A DNA stretch of 64,000 nucleotides from Oceanobacillus polygoni (lineage in GTDB: Bacteria > Bacillota > Bacilli > Bacillales > Amphibacillaceae): contig NZ_PIJY01000020.1 of the NCBI RefSeq assembly GCF_008304605.1, positions 18,025-82,024 of the forward strand, given 5' to 3'. A model generated the notes under the pieces. That model saw only the letters and a program-made list of their open reading frames with translations. It was not told the DNA's origin and searched no databases. A program made the position numbers and the translations under genes. This document shows positions 31,164 to 39,885 of the stretch, one piece after another (positions within the stretch are counted from its first letter, which is position 1; every line of letters starts with the position of its first letter).

Positions 31164-32396
31164 TTGAAGCATTTAAATAGTAAAACAGTAACTGGCTATG
31201 TAACGATTCAAGTAAAAGGAACAGCTCCTGAGATGTTTTTTCAAAAATGCGCGAATGCTGGAATTTCTGTTTGGGATGTAAAAAAAAGAGCAACCGATTT
31301 ATGTGAAGGCAATATAAAACTTTCGGATATAAAACAAATGAAACATATCAGAAGGAAAACGATTTATAAAATTACGTTTACTGGAAAGAACGGTTATCCA
31401 TTTTTTATTAGACGTTTTTTAAAAAAGAAGCCATTGGTACTTGGGTTATTTTTCAGTGTACTTCTCTTCTTTTTTTTATCGAATATTATTTGGGAAGTTA
31501 AAATTAGTGGTGTTCCAAAAGATATTGAAGAAAAGATAGACAAGCAGTTAGTTAGTTACGGAATTCATCCAGGGGCTTGGCTTTTTTCCCTGGATCCACC
31601 AACTACGATTCAGCAAAAGCTAATGAAGGATGTACCTGAGCTTCTTTGGGCTGGTGTGGATCAAAAAGGGACAACCTTTTACTTAGAGGGAGTAGAAAAG
31701 ATTGTCGTTGAAGAAGCGGACCCAAAACAGCCACGAAATTTAGTTGCTGCGAAAAAAGGCGTTATTATGAATTTATATGTATCAAAAGGCACCACTCATG
31801 TACAAGTGAATGATTATGTAGAACCTGGCGACATCTTGGTTTCTGGAATTTTGGAGGGCGAGGAGCAATTGGATGAAGAAGAAAGTGAAACAGAAGAACG
31901 TGAACAACAAGATAGTGAGTTTGTTGCTGCAGAAGCCGAGATTACAGCAAATACTTGGTATGAGGTCTCTGTTACGGTACCGCTTGAATTTAACTATGAA
32001 GAGATAACAGGAAACCAAAAAAAGAAGTATTATCTCAAAACAGGAGATTTTCAATTACCAATATGGGGATTTGGAGAACCTGATTACAGTGAAATTCATC
32101 GAGAATCACATGGTAATAACCTGCGTTTTTTTAAATGGGAGCTTCCAATAGAAATTGTTGAAACTATTTTAAGTGAAAAGACGTATAATAAAGTGAGCCG
32201 AACAAAGGAAGAAGCTATTCAAGCAGGAATTGATCAAGCTATTATTCAACTGCAGAATGAACTAGGTGCTGACGCAAAAATATTGTCTGAAAAAGTTTTG
32301 CATGAAAGTATAGAGCATGGTAAAGTAAATTTAACCCTATTTGTTTCAGTTGAAGAAAATATTGTAAGAGTAGAACCATTAAATCAAGGAGACTGA
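31164..32396 (+). CDS. yqfD: Sporulation protein YqfD
   Basis: A 410-residue protein with a soluble N-terminal domain (about 1-85), one membrane helix (about 92-112) and a large extracytoplasmic domain. An acidic Glu-rich insertion lies near 235-255. TTG 31164 follows GAGGAGG. It is paired with YqfC; its exact role in sporulation is not defined. The phoH start lies 2 bases after its stop. Confidence 0.92.
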   Translation: MKHLNSKTVTGYVTIQVKGTAPEMFFQKCANAGISVWDVKKRATDLCEGNIKLSDIKQMKHIRRKTIYKITFTGKNGYPFFIRRFLKKKPLVLGLFFSVLLFFFLSNIIWEVKISGVPKDIEEKIDKQLVSYGIHPGAWLFSLDPPTTIQQKLMKDVPELLWAGVDQKGTTFYLEGVEKIVVEEADPKQPRNLVAAKKGVIMNLYVSKGTTHVQVNDYVEPGDILVSGILEGEEQLDEEESETEEREQQDSEFVAAEAEITANTWYEVSVTVPLEFNYEEITGNQKKKYYLKTGDFQLPIWGFGEPDYSEIHRESHGNNLRFFKWELPIEIVETILSEKTYNKVSRTKEEAIQAGIDQAIIQLQNELGADAKILSEKVLHESIEHGKVNLTLFVSVEENIVRVEPLNQGD

Positions 32397-32398
32397 TT

Positions 32399-33358
32399 AT
32401 GCCAGGTAACTTAATTGAAATTGACTTGCAATTAACAAGTACGAATGAAGCGCTTGCGCTATTCGGCATAAACGATAAGCATCTGAAGCAGCTTGAAAAT
32501 CTTTTAAACGTGTCCATCGTGTCTCGTGGAGAAGCTGTTCATGTTTCTGGTTCAAAGGAAGCGATTGCGCTTGTCCAAGAAATTCTTCTCACCCTTTTAT
32601 CGGTTATTAGAAAAGGACAAACCATTTCTGAACGAGATGTTGTTTACGCTGTAGACTTAGCGAAAAAAGGTGAAATTAAACAACTAGAAGCGCTTTTTGA
32701 AGACGAAATCACAAAAAATGTAAAAGGCAAATCAATTCGTGTAAAAACGCTTGGTCAAAAAAACTACATCGCCGCGATTAAGGCGAATGACCTTGTCTTT
32801 GGAATCGGTCCAGCTGGAACTGGTAAGACATATCTAGCTGTAGTAATGGCAGTACATGCATTAAAAAATGGTTTCGTAAAACGAATTATTCTCACTCGTC
32901 CTGCCGTAGAAGCTGGCGAGAGCCTCGGATTTTTACCAGGGGATTTAAAAGAGAAGGTAGATCCTTATTTGCGTCCTCTATATGATGCACTTCATGATGT
33001 ATTAGGAGCAGAACATACACAGCGTTTGATAGAACGAGAGACGATTGAAATTGCACCACTAGCCTACATGCGTGGGCGGACGTTGGATGATGCATTCGTT
33101 ATTTTAGATGAAGCACAAAATACAACACCAGCACAAATGAAGATGTTTTTAACTAGACTGGGCTTCGGCTCCAAAATGGTTATTACAGGTGACATTACGC
33201 AAATTGATTTACCAAAAGGGGTTAAATCTGGTTTGCATATTGCACAACAGTTGTTAGCCTCTATTGATGGAATTTCATTAGTGTATTTGAAACAAACAGA
33301 TGTTGTAAGGCATCCACTAGTTCAACGTATCATTGCAGCATATGAAACCGAAAACTAG
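32399..33358 (+). CDS. phoH: PhoH-family P-loop ATPase
   Basis: A 319-residue ATPase with an N-terminal KH-like region and a PhoH domain. The Walker A motif GPAGTGKT is at about 138-145 and Walker B is the VILDEAQN segment. Its position beside ybeY is widely conserved, and an RNA-related function is suspected. AAGGAGA lies in the end of yqfD. Confidence 0.95.
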   Translation: MPGNLIEIDLQLTSTNEALALFGINDKHLKQLENLLNVSIVSRGEAVHVSGSKEAIALVQEILLTLLSVIRKGQTISERDVVYAVDLAKKGEIKQLEALFEDEITKNVKGKSIRVKTLGQKNYIAAIKANDLVFGIGPAGTGKTYLAVVMAVHALKNGFVKRIILTRPAVEAGESLGFLPGDLKEKVDPYLRPLYDALHDVLGAEHTQRLIERETIEIAPLAYMRGRTLDDAFVILDEAQNTTPAQMKMFLTRLGFGSKMVITGDITQIDLPKGVKSGLHIAQQLLASIDGISLVYLKQTDVVRHPLVQRIIAAYETEN

Positions 33359-33375
33359 AAATAGAATAAAACAGG

Positions 33376-33408
33376 TAAGGCCCTGAGCTATTCGGGTCTT
33401 ATTTCTGT
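33376..33408 (+). terminator. Weak terminator after phoH
   Basis: TAAGGCCC pairs with GGGTCTTA (one G-T pair) around a 10-base loop, followed by TTTCT. Partial termination is likely. Confidence 0.45.
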
Positions 33409-33438
33409 ATAGCTGTCTTATAAAATGGGGTGATACGA

Positions 33439-35571
33439 GTGAAAGTTCGAATGAGAAGCAAGCTTGAATCGTTAGGTAAAAAACATAGTTGGCTATTGAT
33501 ATTATTACCAGTGGTTTTATTAGGTGTCTTTTTCTTTTTTATAACGTTGAACAATATTCAAACAAAAATTTACGATATTGAACGATTTAGCAATGCAAGT
33601 GAAACAATTCGTTCTCCAATAACAATTGAAAATGAACAAGAAACAGAACGGAAAACGAGAGAAACCGTTCAGTCTGTTCAAGATAGATATAGTATATCCA
33701 ATGAAGTTACCATGGAGCAAGTTAGTTTTGTGGAGGAAATATTTGACGGTATTTTCAAGTTGGAAGAAGAAAGTGAAAATCAACGCGATGAAGAGGATGT
33801 AGCTGCTCCACTTACAGATCAAGAAAAAGTAATACAATTAAAGCAAATTTTATCTGATGAAATAAGCAGCTCTGTAAAAGATGGTACACTGATACACCTT
33901 TTACAATTTAGCGAAGATGAGTTGGATACGGGGAAAGAAGTACTAGCAGATGCGCTTGAAGAAACGTTAAATAATGGTGTGCGTACAGAGAATTTGGAAA
34001 CGGCAAAAGCAAATGTGAATCAGTATATTGAATATGCGGATATAGAAGAAACGTTGAAGGAGCCATTAACAGAGCTCACTGATTTTGCTGTGGTTGAAAA
34101 TTCATTTTTTGACGTGGAAAAAACTTCAGAAGCTAGAAAAGAGGCTGCAAGTAGCGTTGATCCAGCTATGATTCGTGCAGGTGAAGTAATTGTTCGAGAA
34201 GGACAGACGATAACAAATGAAATCTATGAAAGGCTGGATCTTGTTGGATTATTGGACGAGCAGAGTAATATTTATCCAGTTGTTGGGCTTGCATTACTTA
34301 TTGTCATGATTTGTAGCTTTATAGCTGTTGAGATGTATCATATTTCCAAGCAAAACCAATGGAGTTTCGAAAAAATGCTTGCGATCTTTTTTATTAGCAT
34401 AATTGTAGTTTCATTGATGAAGATTATTAGTGTTTATACAACACAGTCCAATCAACTTTTTTTCGTTACACCAATTGCTACTGGTGTTATACTAATTAAA
34501 ATGCTAATCAATGAAAGGCTAGCAATTGTGTTGTCCATTCTTTATGCTATCTTAGGAAGTGTTATCTTTAATGGGCAAATAGCAGGCTCTTTAAATGTGG
34601 AAGCAGGGATTTATTTTCTTGTCAGCCAATTAGCTGGGATCATCTTTTTAATGAATGTGAAAGATCGACTGACAATTTTAAAGACAGGGCTAGGCGTAGC
34701 TTTTGTCAATATCGTTACTGTATTATTATTCTTATTTCTTTCCTTTGAAAAATATTCCTGGTTCGATCTTTTTGTACATACAAGTTTTGGACTTGGTTCG
34801 GCAGTTCTGGCAACGGTATTAGCAATTGGTTTACTTCCCTTTTTTGAAACCATACTCGGAATTCTATCAGATATCAAATTATTACAGCTATCCAATCCGA
34901 ATCAACCGCTTTTGAAAAAACTGTTAACCGAATCACCTGGGACGTACCATCATTCTGTTATGGTTGCAAACATTAGTGAGACGGCATGTGAAGCGATTGG
35001 TGCAAATGGACTGTTGGCTAGGGTTGGGGCCTATTATCATGACCTTGGTAAAACGGCTCGACCACAGTATTTTATAGAGAATCAATTATCCATTCGCAAT
35101 CCACATGATTTTATTGATCCGAAAAAAAGTGCTGAAATTATTATTCGACACCCATATGATGGAGCAGAACTGTTAAAAAAGCATAAAATGCCAAAAGAAA
35201 TTATCGATATTGCAAAACAACATCACGGGACATCGTTATTGAAATTTTTTTACTACAAAGAGAAAGAAAAGAATCCCAATGTGGAAGAATCCATTTTCAG
35301 GTATCCGGGTCCGAAGCCACAGACGAAGGAAGCTGCAATTATTTGTATTTGTGACTCAGTTGAAGCAGCGGTTCGATCTTTGGAAGAACCTACAACCGGT
35401 AAAATTGAGGAGATTGTGGCTTCTATTGTAAAGAGTCGGCTCGCTGATGGACAATTAGATGAAAGTCCTTTAACATTAAAAGAGCTTCATGTTATTCATC
35501 GAACAATTATTGAATCGTTAAAAGGAATTTTTCACTCTAGAATTCAATATCCATCGAAGGAGGGAAAATGA
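33439..35571 (+). CDS. pgpH: Cyclic-di-AMP phosphodiesterase PgpH
   Basis: 7TMR-HD phosphodiesterase of about 710 residues that hydrolyses c-di-AMP to pApA. It has an N-terminal helix (about 16-38), an extracellular 7TMR-HDED domain (about 50-275), seven membrane segments (about 280-465) and a cytoplasmic HD domain. The HD domain has YHHSVMVANISE, YYHDLGK, IRHPYDG and KQHHG metal-ligand motifs. GTG 33439 has GGGGTGA at good spacing; GTG 33430 would overlap that site. Confidence 0.95.
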   Translation: MKVRMRSKLESLGKKHSWLLILLPVVLLGVFFFFITLNNIQTKIYDIERFSNASETIRSPITIENEQETERKTRETVQSVQDRYSISNEVTMEQVSFVEEIFDGIFKLEEESENQRDEEDVAAPLTDQEKVIQLKQILSDEISSSVKDGTLIHLLQFSEDELDTGKEVLADALEETLNNGVRTENLETAKANVNQYIEYADIEETLKEPLTELTDFAVVENSFFDVEKTSEARKEAASSVDPAMIRAGEVIVREGQTITNEIYERLDLVGLLDEQSNIYPVVGLALLIVMICSFIAVEMYHISKQNQWSFEKMLAIFFISIIVVSLMKIISVYTTQSNQLFFVTPIATGVILIKMLINERLAIVLSILYAILGSVIFNGQIAGSLNVEAGIYFLVSQLAGIIFLMNVKDRLTILKTGLGVAFVNIVTVLLFLFLSFEKYSWFDLFVHTSFGLGSAVLATVLAIGLLPFFETILGILSDIKLLQLSNPNQPLLKKLLTESPGTYHHSVMVANISETACEAIGANGLLARVGAYYHDLGKTARPQYFIENQLSIRNPHDFIDPKKSAEIIIRHPYDGAELLKKHKMPKEIIDIAKQHHGTSLLKFFYYKEKEKNPNVEESIFRYPGPKPQTKEAAIICICDSVEAAVRSLEEPTTGKIEEIVASIVKSRLADGQLDESPLTLKELHVIHRTIIESLKGIFHSRIQYPSKEGK

Positions 35572-36036
35572 ATGTACATTGATTTTCATGATGAAACAAA
35601 ATCAGTAATAAGTGATTACGTTGATTTATTAGAACGTTTACTACAATTCGCTGCCGAAAAAGAGGGAGTATCTAAAGAGGCGGAAATGTCTGTTAATTTC
35701 GTTGGTAATAAAGAGATCCAAGAACTTAACCGTAATTATCGCCAAAAGGATACACCTACTGATGTCATCTCATTTGCGATGCAAGAATCAGTAGAAGGAG
35801 AGCTTGAAATAGTTGGTGAGGATCTCCCTTTGGCACTTGGGGATATTGTTATTTCCGTAGATAAGGCAAAGGAGCAAGCGATCGAATATGAACATTCTTT
35901 TGAAAGAGAGCTTGCCTTTTTGACGGTACACGGGTTCTTGCATTTGTTAGGGTATGATCATATGAATAAAGCTGACGAAGAGAGAATGTTTAAAAGACAA
36001 GAGGAAATTCTAGGTGAGTTCGGAATTGAAAGATAA
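35572..36036 (+). CDS. ybeY: Endoribonuclease YbeY
   Basis: A 154-residue zinc endoribonuclease for 16S rRNA 3' maturation and ribosome quality control. The zinc motif HGFLHLLGYDH holds the three histidines. ATG 35572 directly follows the pgpH stop and has GGAGGG upstream. The 3' end overlaps dgkA by 23 bases. Confidence 0.97.
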   Translation: MYIDFHDETKSVISDYVDLLERLLQFAAEKEGVSKEAEMSVNFVGNKEIQELNRNYRQKDTPTDVISFAMQESVEGELEIVGEDLPLALGDIVISVDKAKEQAIEYEHSFERELAFLTVHGFLHLLGYDHMNKADEERMFKRQEEILGEFGIER

Positions 36037-36388
36037 GAAGCGGAAAATAGGATTCTCGTATGCGTGGAACGGTATTAAGGAAATCGCAAAGACAGAACGG
36101 AATTTTAGAATCCATTTGCTAGCAACATTTTTAACGGTAGCTGCTGGATTTCTATTTAAGCTGACAATGGTCGAATGGGCAATCATTGTACTGACAATTG
36201 GATTGGTACTTATGGTAGAGGTAACGAATACTGCTATAGAAAAGCTGATTGACTATTTAAGGCCAGAAATCCATCCAACGGCTAAAATAATCAAGGATGT
36301 TGCAGCAGGAGCGGTTTTGATTGCTGCAATAATAGCAGCAATCATTGGCCTGCTAATTTTCCTTCCTAAACTGCATATTCTTTTTTAA
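36014..36388 (+). CDS. dgkA: Undecaprenol/diacylglycerol kinase
   Basis: A 124-residue integral membrane lipid kinase of the DgkA family; in B. subtilis it phosphorylates undecaprenol. It has an N-terminal amphipathic helix, three membrane segments and the signature VEVTNTAIEKLIDY. Start GTG 36014 lies in the end of ybeY with GAGGAAAT upstream. A terminator follows. cdd, next in B. subtilis, is absent. Confidence 0.95.
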   Translation: MSSELKDKKRKIGFSYAWNGIKEIAKTERNFRIHLLATFLTVAAGFLFKLTMVEWAIIVLTIGLVLMVEVTNTAIEKLIDYLRPEIHPTAKIIKDVAAGAVLIAAIIAAIIGLLIFLPKLHILF

Positions 36389-36413
36389 AAGTCCTTGTCT
36401 CAAGGACTTTTTT
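36387..36413 (+). terminator. Intrinsic terminator after dgkA
   Basis: An 11-bp stem (AAAAGTCCTTG with CAAGGACTTTT) with a TCT loop and a TTTTTT tail. Confidence 0.92.
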
Positions 36414-36621
36414 GTGTGTTTTACGTTAAAGTAAACCGGGTATGTGAATTTAAGAGTTACATATATTTTTCTTCCACCTTTGCTTTTGGAATTTATTGTG
36501 GTACTTTAAGTGAAAAGATAATCTTTTTAAAGGTTTTGTCGATTGAATGAAAGCTTGCATTATTTGTAGTATTATAATGTAAAGAATCACATATTAAAGA
36601 AATCGTCGCGGAGGATACAGC

Positions 36622-37530
36622 ATGGAAACAAATCATCATTTTAAATCAGGGTTTATTACAATAATTGGTAGACCAAATGTTGGAAAGTCAACATTTATGA
36701 ATCGTGTTATCGGGCAAAAAATTGCTATTATGAGTGACAAGGCACAAACAACAAGAAATAAAATTCAAGGTGTACTTACAACAGATGATGCGCAGCTCAT
36801 ATTTATCGATACACCAGGAATTCATAAGCCAAAGCACCGCTTGGGCGATTTCATGGTAAACGTGGCAGAGGGTACACTCAATGAAGTGGACGCTGTTTTG
36901 TTTATGATTAATGCAAAGGAAGGGTATGGAAAGGGCGATCAGTATATTTTAGATCGACTGCAAAAAATAAACAGTCCCATTTTCTTAATCATTAACAAGA
37001 TTGATTTAATCCATCCAGATGAATTATTTTTATTGATTGACCAATATAAAGATAAATGTAAATTTGAAGAAATTATTCCGATTTCTGCACTGGAAGGAAA
37101 CAATGTGAACCATTTAGTTGAAGTGTTAAAAAGCCATTTACCTGAAGGTCCACAATACTATCCGAAAGATCAAGTAACAGATCACCCTGAACGCTTTATT
37201 ATTTCAGAGCTTATTCGGGAAAAAGTATTACATTTAACAAAAGAAGAAGTACCTCATTCGATTGCAGTGGCAATCGAAAATATTGAAAAACGTGAACAAG
37301 AGAAATTGCTTGTTCAAGCAACTATTATTACCGAAAGAAGTACACAAAAAGGCATTTTGATTGGAAAACAAGGAAGTATGCTTAAAAATATTGGAAGAAA
37401 TGCCAGGAAAGATATTGAAGCATTACTTGGCTCCAAAGTGTACTTAGAGTTATGGGTTAAGGTCAAGAAAGATTGGAGAAATAGGCAAAGTCAATTGCAT
37501 GAATTTGGCTATCGTAGTGATGATTATTAA
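36622..37530 (+). CDS. era: GTPase Era
   Basis: Essential 30S assembly GTPase of 302 residues. The P-loop GRPNVGKST is at about 16-24, DTPGIHKP is G3 and NKID is G4. A C-terminal KH domain has [18 protein letters not shown] 36622 follows GGAGGA. A TATAAT at 36573-36578 may be its -10. Confidence 0.98.
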   Translation: METNHHFKSGFITIIGRPNVGKSTFMNRVIGQKIAIMSDKAQTTRNKIQGVLTTDDAQLIFIDTPGIHKPKHRLGDFMVNVAEGTLNEVDAVLFMINAKEGYGKGDQYILDRLQKINSPIFLIINKIDLIHPDELFLLIDQYKDKCKFEEIIPISALEGNNVNHLVEVLKSHLPEGPQYYPKDQVTDHPERFIISELIREKVLHLTKEEVPHSIAVAIENIEKREQEKLLVQATIITERSTQKGILIGKQGSMLKNIGRNARKDIEALLGSKVYLELWVKVKKDWRNRQSQLHEFGYRSDDY

Positions 37531-37627
37531 AGATGGTAATTTTTAATACTAATGTTTTTTAGCTGAAGTGCCACTCTAAGTAGTAAGTTACATTTTCATT
37601 AAACATTAAAGAAAGGTGGGGTTTCTT

Positions 37628-37768
37628 GTGATCGACCTAACTTGGAAAGTTTTTAGTCAGACAGGAAACATTGAAACCTATTTGTTATTAAAGGAACTAG
37701 AAAATGCAACATCGCAACAAGAGTTTGGACAGACTGAAGCAGAAGCAACACTAGATGCAAATATATAA
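37628..37768 (+). CDS. yqzL: YqzL family small protein
   Basis: A 46-residue protein from GTG 37628 to TAA 37766-37768. It begins VIDLTWKVFSQTGNIETYLL and ends in a short acidic tail. Sequence, size and position between era and recO match B. subtilis YqzL, whose function is unknown. GGTGGGG lies 7 bases before the start. Confidence 0.88.
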   Translation: MIDLTWKVFSQTGNIETYLLLKELENATSQQEFGQTEAEATLDANI

Positions 37769-37952
37769 TATTACAGAATGCCGATACGGCTTGAAACGAA
37801 GGAATGGTTGTGTGAGCAAAGTGGCTGACAGGACCATTCCACTAATAAAAACAATGACACATATAATTTCTACTAAAGCATTCATCTTCATATGGGAGAT
37901 GGAATGATCCACAATTGTGATTATTCTTGTATAAGAAGAAGGGTGAAGTTGT

Positions 37953-38696
37953 GTGCTAGAGAAGATAGATGGAATCATCATAAAAACAAGGGATTATGGA
38001 GAGACTCATAAGCTTGTAACAATTCTTAGTAAAAATATTGGGAAATTCACAGCGCTTGCTAGAGGAGCTAAAAAACCAAAAAGTAGGATGGCTGCAGTTA
38101 TACAGCCGTTTATCCGTGCCCAATTATTTGTGTATGTAAATCAAGGCTTGAGCACGATTCAGCAAGGAGAAATCATTGATTCTTTTCGACCAATTCGAGA
38201 GGATATTGTCAAAACCGCTTATGCAGCCTATATGACGGAGCTCACAGAGAAGTTACTTGATGAAAAAAGCCCAGATCCATACCTGTTTGATCAATTTGTT
38301 CAAACCATGACTTGGATCGCAGAAAATGATGAAGCCGAGATACCGTTAATGATGTATGAGTTGAAGCTATTTGAAAAAGGAGGATTTGCTCCTACTGTTG
38401 ATCGTTGTACCAATTGTGGAAATAGACAAATGCCATTCGCCTTTTCAATTGCAGAAGGTGGAATGCTTTGCACACGCTGTAGGTATATGGATACAGAAGC
38501 AGTCGGACTACCTGATACGATCGCTAAATTACTCTTCATGTTTTCTTCTGTTGGTTTGGAACGTATCGGGACGATCTCCATCAAGCCAGAAAATAAAGAG
38601 CTTCTCCGAAATTTATTAAATGCGTATTATGATCAATATGGTGGCTTTTATTTAAAAACAAGAAAATTTCTAACACAGCTTGACAAATTAATATAG
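37953..38696 (+). CDS. recO: DNA repair protein RecO
   Basis: Recombination mediator that loads RecA with RecR. A 247-residue protein with an N-terminal OB fold (GIIIKTRDYGETHKL, LARGAKKPKS) and a helical C-terminal domain carrying a CxxC...CxxC zinc site (CTNCG and CTRC, about 149-177). GTG 37953 follows AAGGGTGAAG. Confidence 0.96.
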   Translation: MLEKIDGIIIKTRDYGETHKLVTILSKNIGKFTALARGAKKPKSRMAAVIQPFIRAQLFVYVNQGLSTIQQGEIIDSFRPIREDIVKTAYAAYMTELTEKLLDEKSPDPYLFDQFVQTMTWIAENDEAEIPLMMYELKLFEKGGFAPTVDRCTNCGNRQMPFAFSIAEGGMLCTRCRYMDTEAVGLPDTIAKLLFMFSSVGLERIGTISIKPENKELLRNLLNAYYDQYGGFYLKTRKFLTQLDKLI

Positions 38697-38703
38697 CTAA
38701 CGA

Positions 38704-38732
38704 TTGACAGAATGAAAAGGATAAAGTATGAT
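38704..38732 (+). promoter_or_regulatory. SigA promoter of glyQS
   Basis: TTGACA (38704-38709), a 17-base spacer and TATGAT (38727-38732), a strong promoter for the T-box leader. Confidence 0.88.
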
Positions 38733-38739
38733 TTTTACA

Positions 38740-38972
38740 TATTTCAATATTAAATAATGATTTGTGACGAAGGAGAAGAGTACCAGTACGAATTCTGTTT
38801 AAAGCGAGTCCAGGATAGTGTGAGCTGGATAATGAGATGGCTGGGAAAGGAACTCTGGAGCAAAGTAAATAAAGTGGCTCTTATATACAATTATATAGAG
38901 CAAATAGGGTGGAACCGCGGTAAAACCGTCCCTATGTCTATCAAGATATAGACATAGGGACGGTTTTTTAGT
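38740..38972 (+). promoter_or_regulatory. Glycyl T-box riboswitch
   Basis: tRNA-sensing leader of glyQS. The T-box core AGGGTGGAACCGCG is at 38906-38919. Its TGGA would pair with the UCCA end of uncharged tRNA-Gly. In Stem I, AGAG-(T)AC-CCAG pairs with CTGG and CTCT, leaving GAAAGGAA on the 3' side, so the specifier is probably GGA at 38849-38851. Competing antiterminator and terminator helices share the CCGTCCCT stretch. Uncharged tRNA-Gly should permit read-through. Confidence 0.93.
38922..38971 (+). terminator. T-box regulated terminator
   Basis: A 20-bp stem (AAAACCGTCCCTATGTCTAT and its complement) around CAAGAT, then TTTTTTA. It forms when the tRNA is charged. Confidence 0.92.
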
Positions 38973-39006
38973 GTTTTACGATTAAAGAATGTGGAGGGAT
39001 TTTGCA

Positions 39007-39885
39007 ATGAATATCCAGGAAATGATTTTAACATTACAAAAACACTGGTCAGATCAAAATTGTATTTTAATGCAAGCGTATGATGTGGAAAAAGGAGCAG
39101 GCACGATGTCGCCAATGACATTATTGCGTAGCCTAGGGCCAGAGCCATGGAATGTTGCTTATGTGGAGCCGTCAAGAAGACCTGCAGATGGACGATATGG
39201 GGAAAACCCAAACCGTTTGTACCAGCATCATCAATTTCAAGTGATTATGAAGCCATCACCAGCTAATATTCAACAACTCTATTTAGATTCTTTAGTGAAG
39301 CTGGGAATTAATCCACTTGAACATGATATTCGCTTTGTGGAAGATAATTGGGAAAACCCAACATTAGGTGCTGCTGGGCTTGGCTGGGAAGTTTGGCTTG
39401 ATGGAATGGAAATAACCCAATTCACCTATTTTCAACAAATCGGTGGACTTGAAGCAAATCCAGTAACCGTTGAAATAACATACGGGATTGAACGACTTGC
39501 TTCTTACATCCAAGATAAGGAAAATGTGTTTGATTTAGAATGGAATAATGGTGTTACAGTCCGGGATATCTTTTATCAGCCGGAATTCGAGCATTCGAAA
39601 TATACGTTTGAAGAATCCAATACAGAAATGTTATTTCAGTTGTTTTCTATGTATGAGAAAGAAGCAGAGAGCACAATGAATAAAGGGCTTGTATTTCCTG
39701 CGTATGATTATGTTTTAAAGTGTTCGCATACATTCAACTTACTTGATGCCAAAGGTGTTATATCTGTGACCGAACGGACTGGTTACATCTCACGAATCCG
39801 TAACTTAGCTCGCAGCATTGCCAAAACATATGTTGCAGAACGCGAGAAATTAGGATTTCCAATGCTTGAAAAGGAGGAAAATTAA
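39007..39885 (+). CDS. glyQ: Glycyl-tRNA synthetase alpha subunit
   Basis: Catalytic subunit of the bacterial alpha2-beta2 glycyl-tRNA synthetase, 292 residues. It starts [19 protein letters not shown]. Class II active-site segments such as GAGTMSPMT and [19 protein letters not shown] are present. ATG 39007 follows GGAGGGA; the in-frame ATG at 38989 precedes that site. glyS starts immediately after the stop. Confidence 0.98.
   Translation: MNIQEMILTLQKHWSDQNCILMQAYDVEKGAGTMSPMTLLRSLGPEPWNVAYVEPSRRPADGRYGENPNRLYQHHQFQVIMKPSPANIQQLYLDSLVKLGINPLEHDIRFVEDNWENPTLGAAGLGWEVWLDGMEITQFTYFQQIGGLEANPVTVEITYGIERLASYIQDKENVFDLEWNNGVTVRDIFYQPEFEHSKYTFEESNTEMLFQLFSMYEKEAESTMNKGLVFPAYDYVLKCSHTFNLLDAKGVISVTERTGYISRIRNLARSIAKTYVAEREKLGFPMLEKEEN

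Noticed and set aside
38757..38951. 64-codon frame before glyQ
   Set aside because: It is wholly inside the T-box leader and its terminator.
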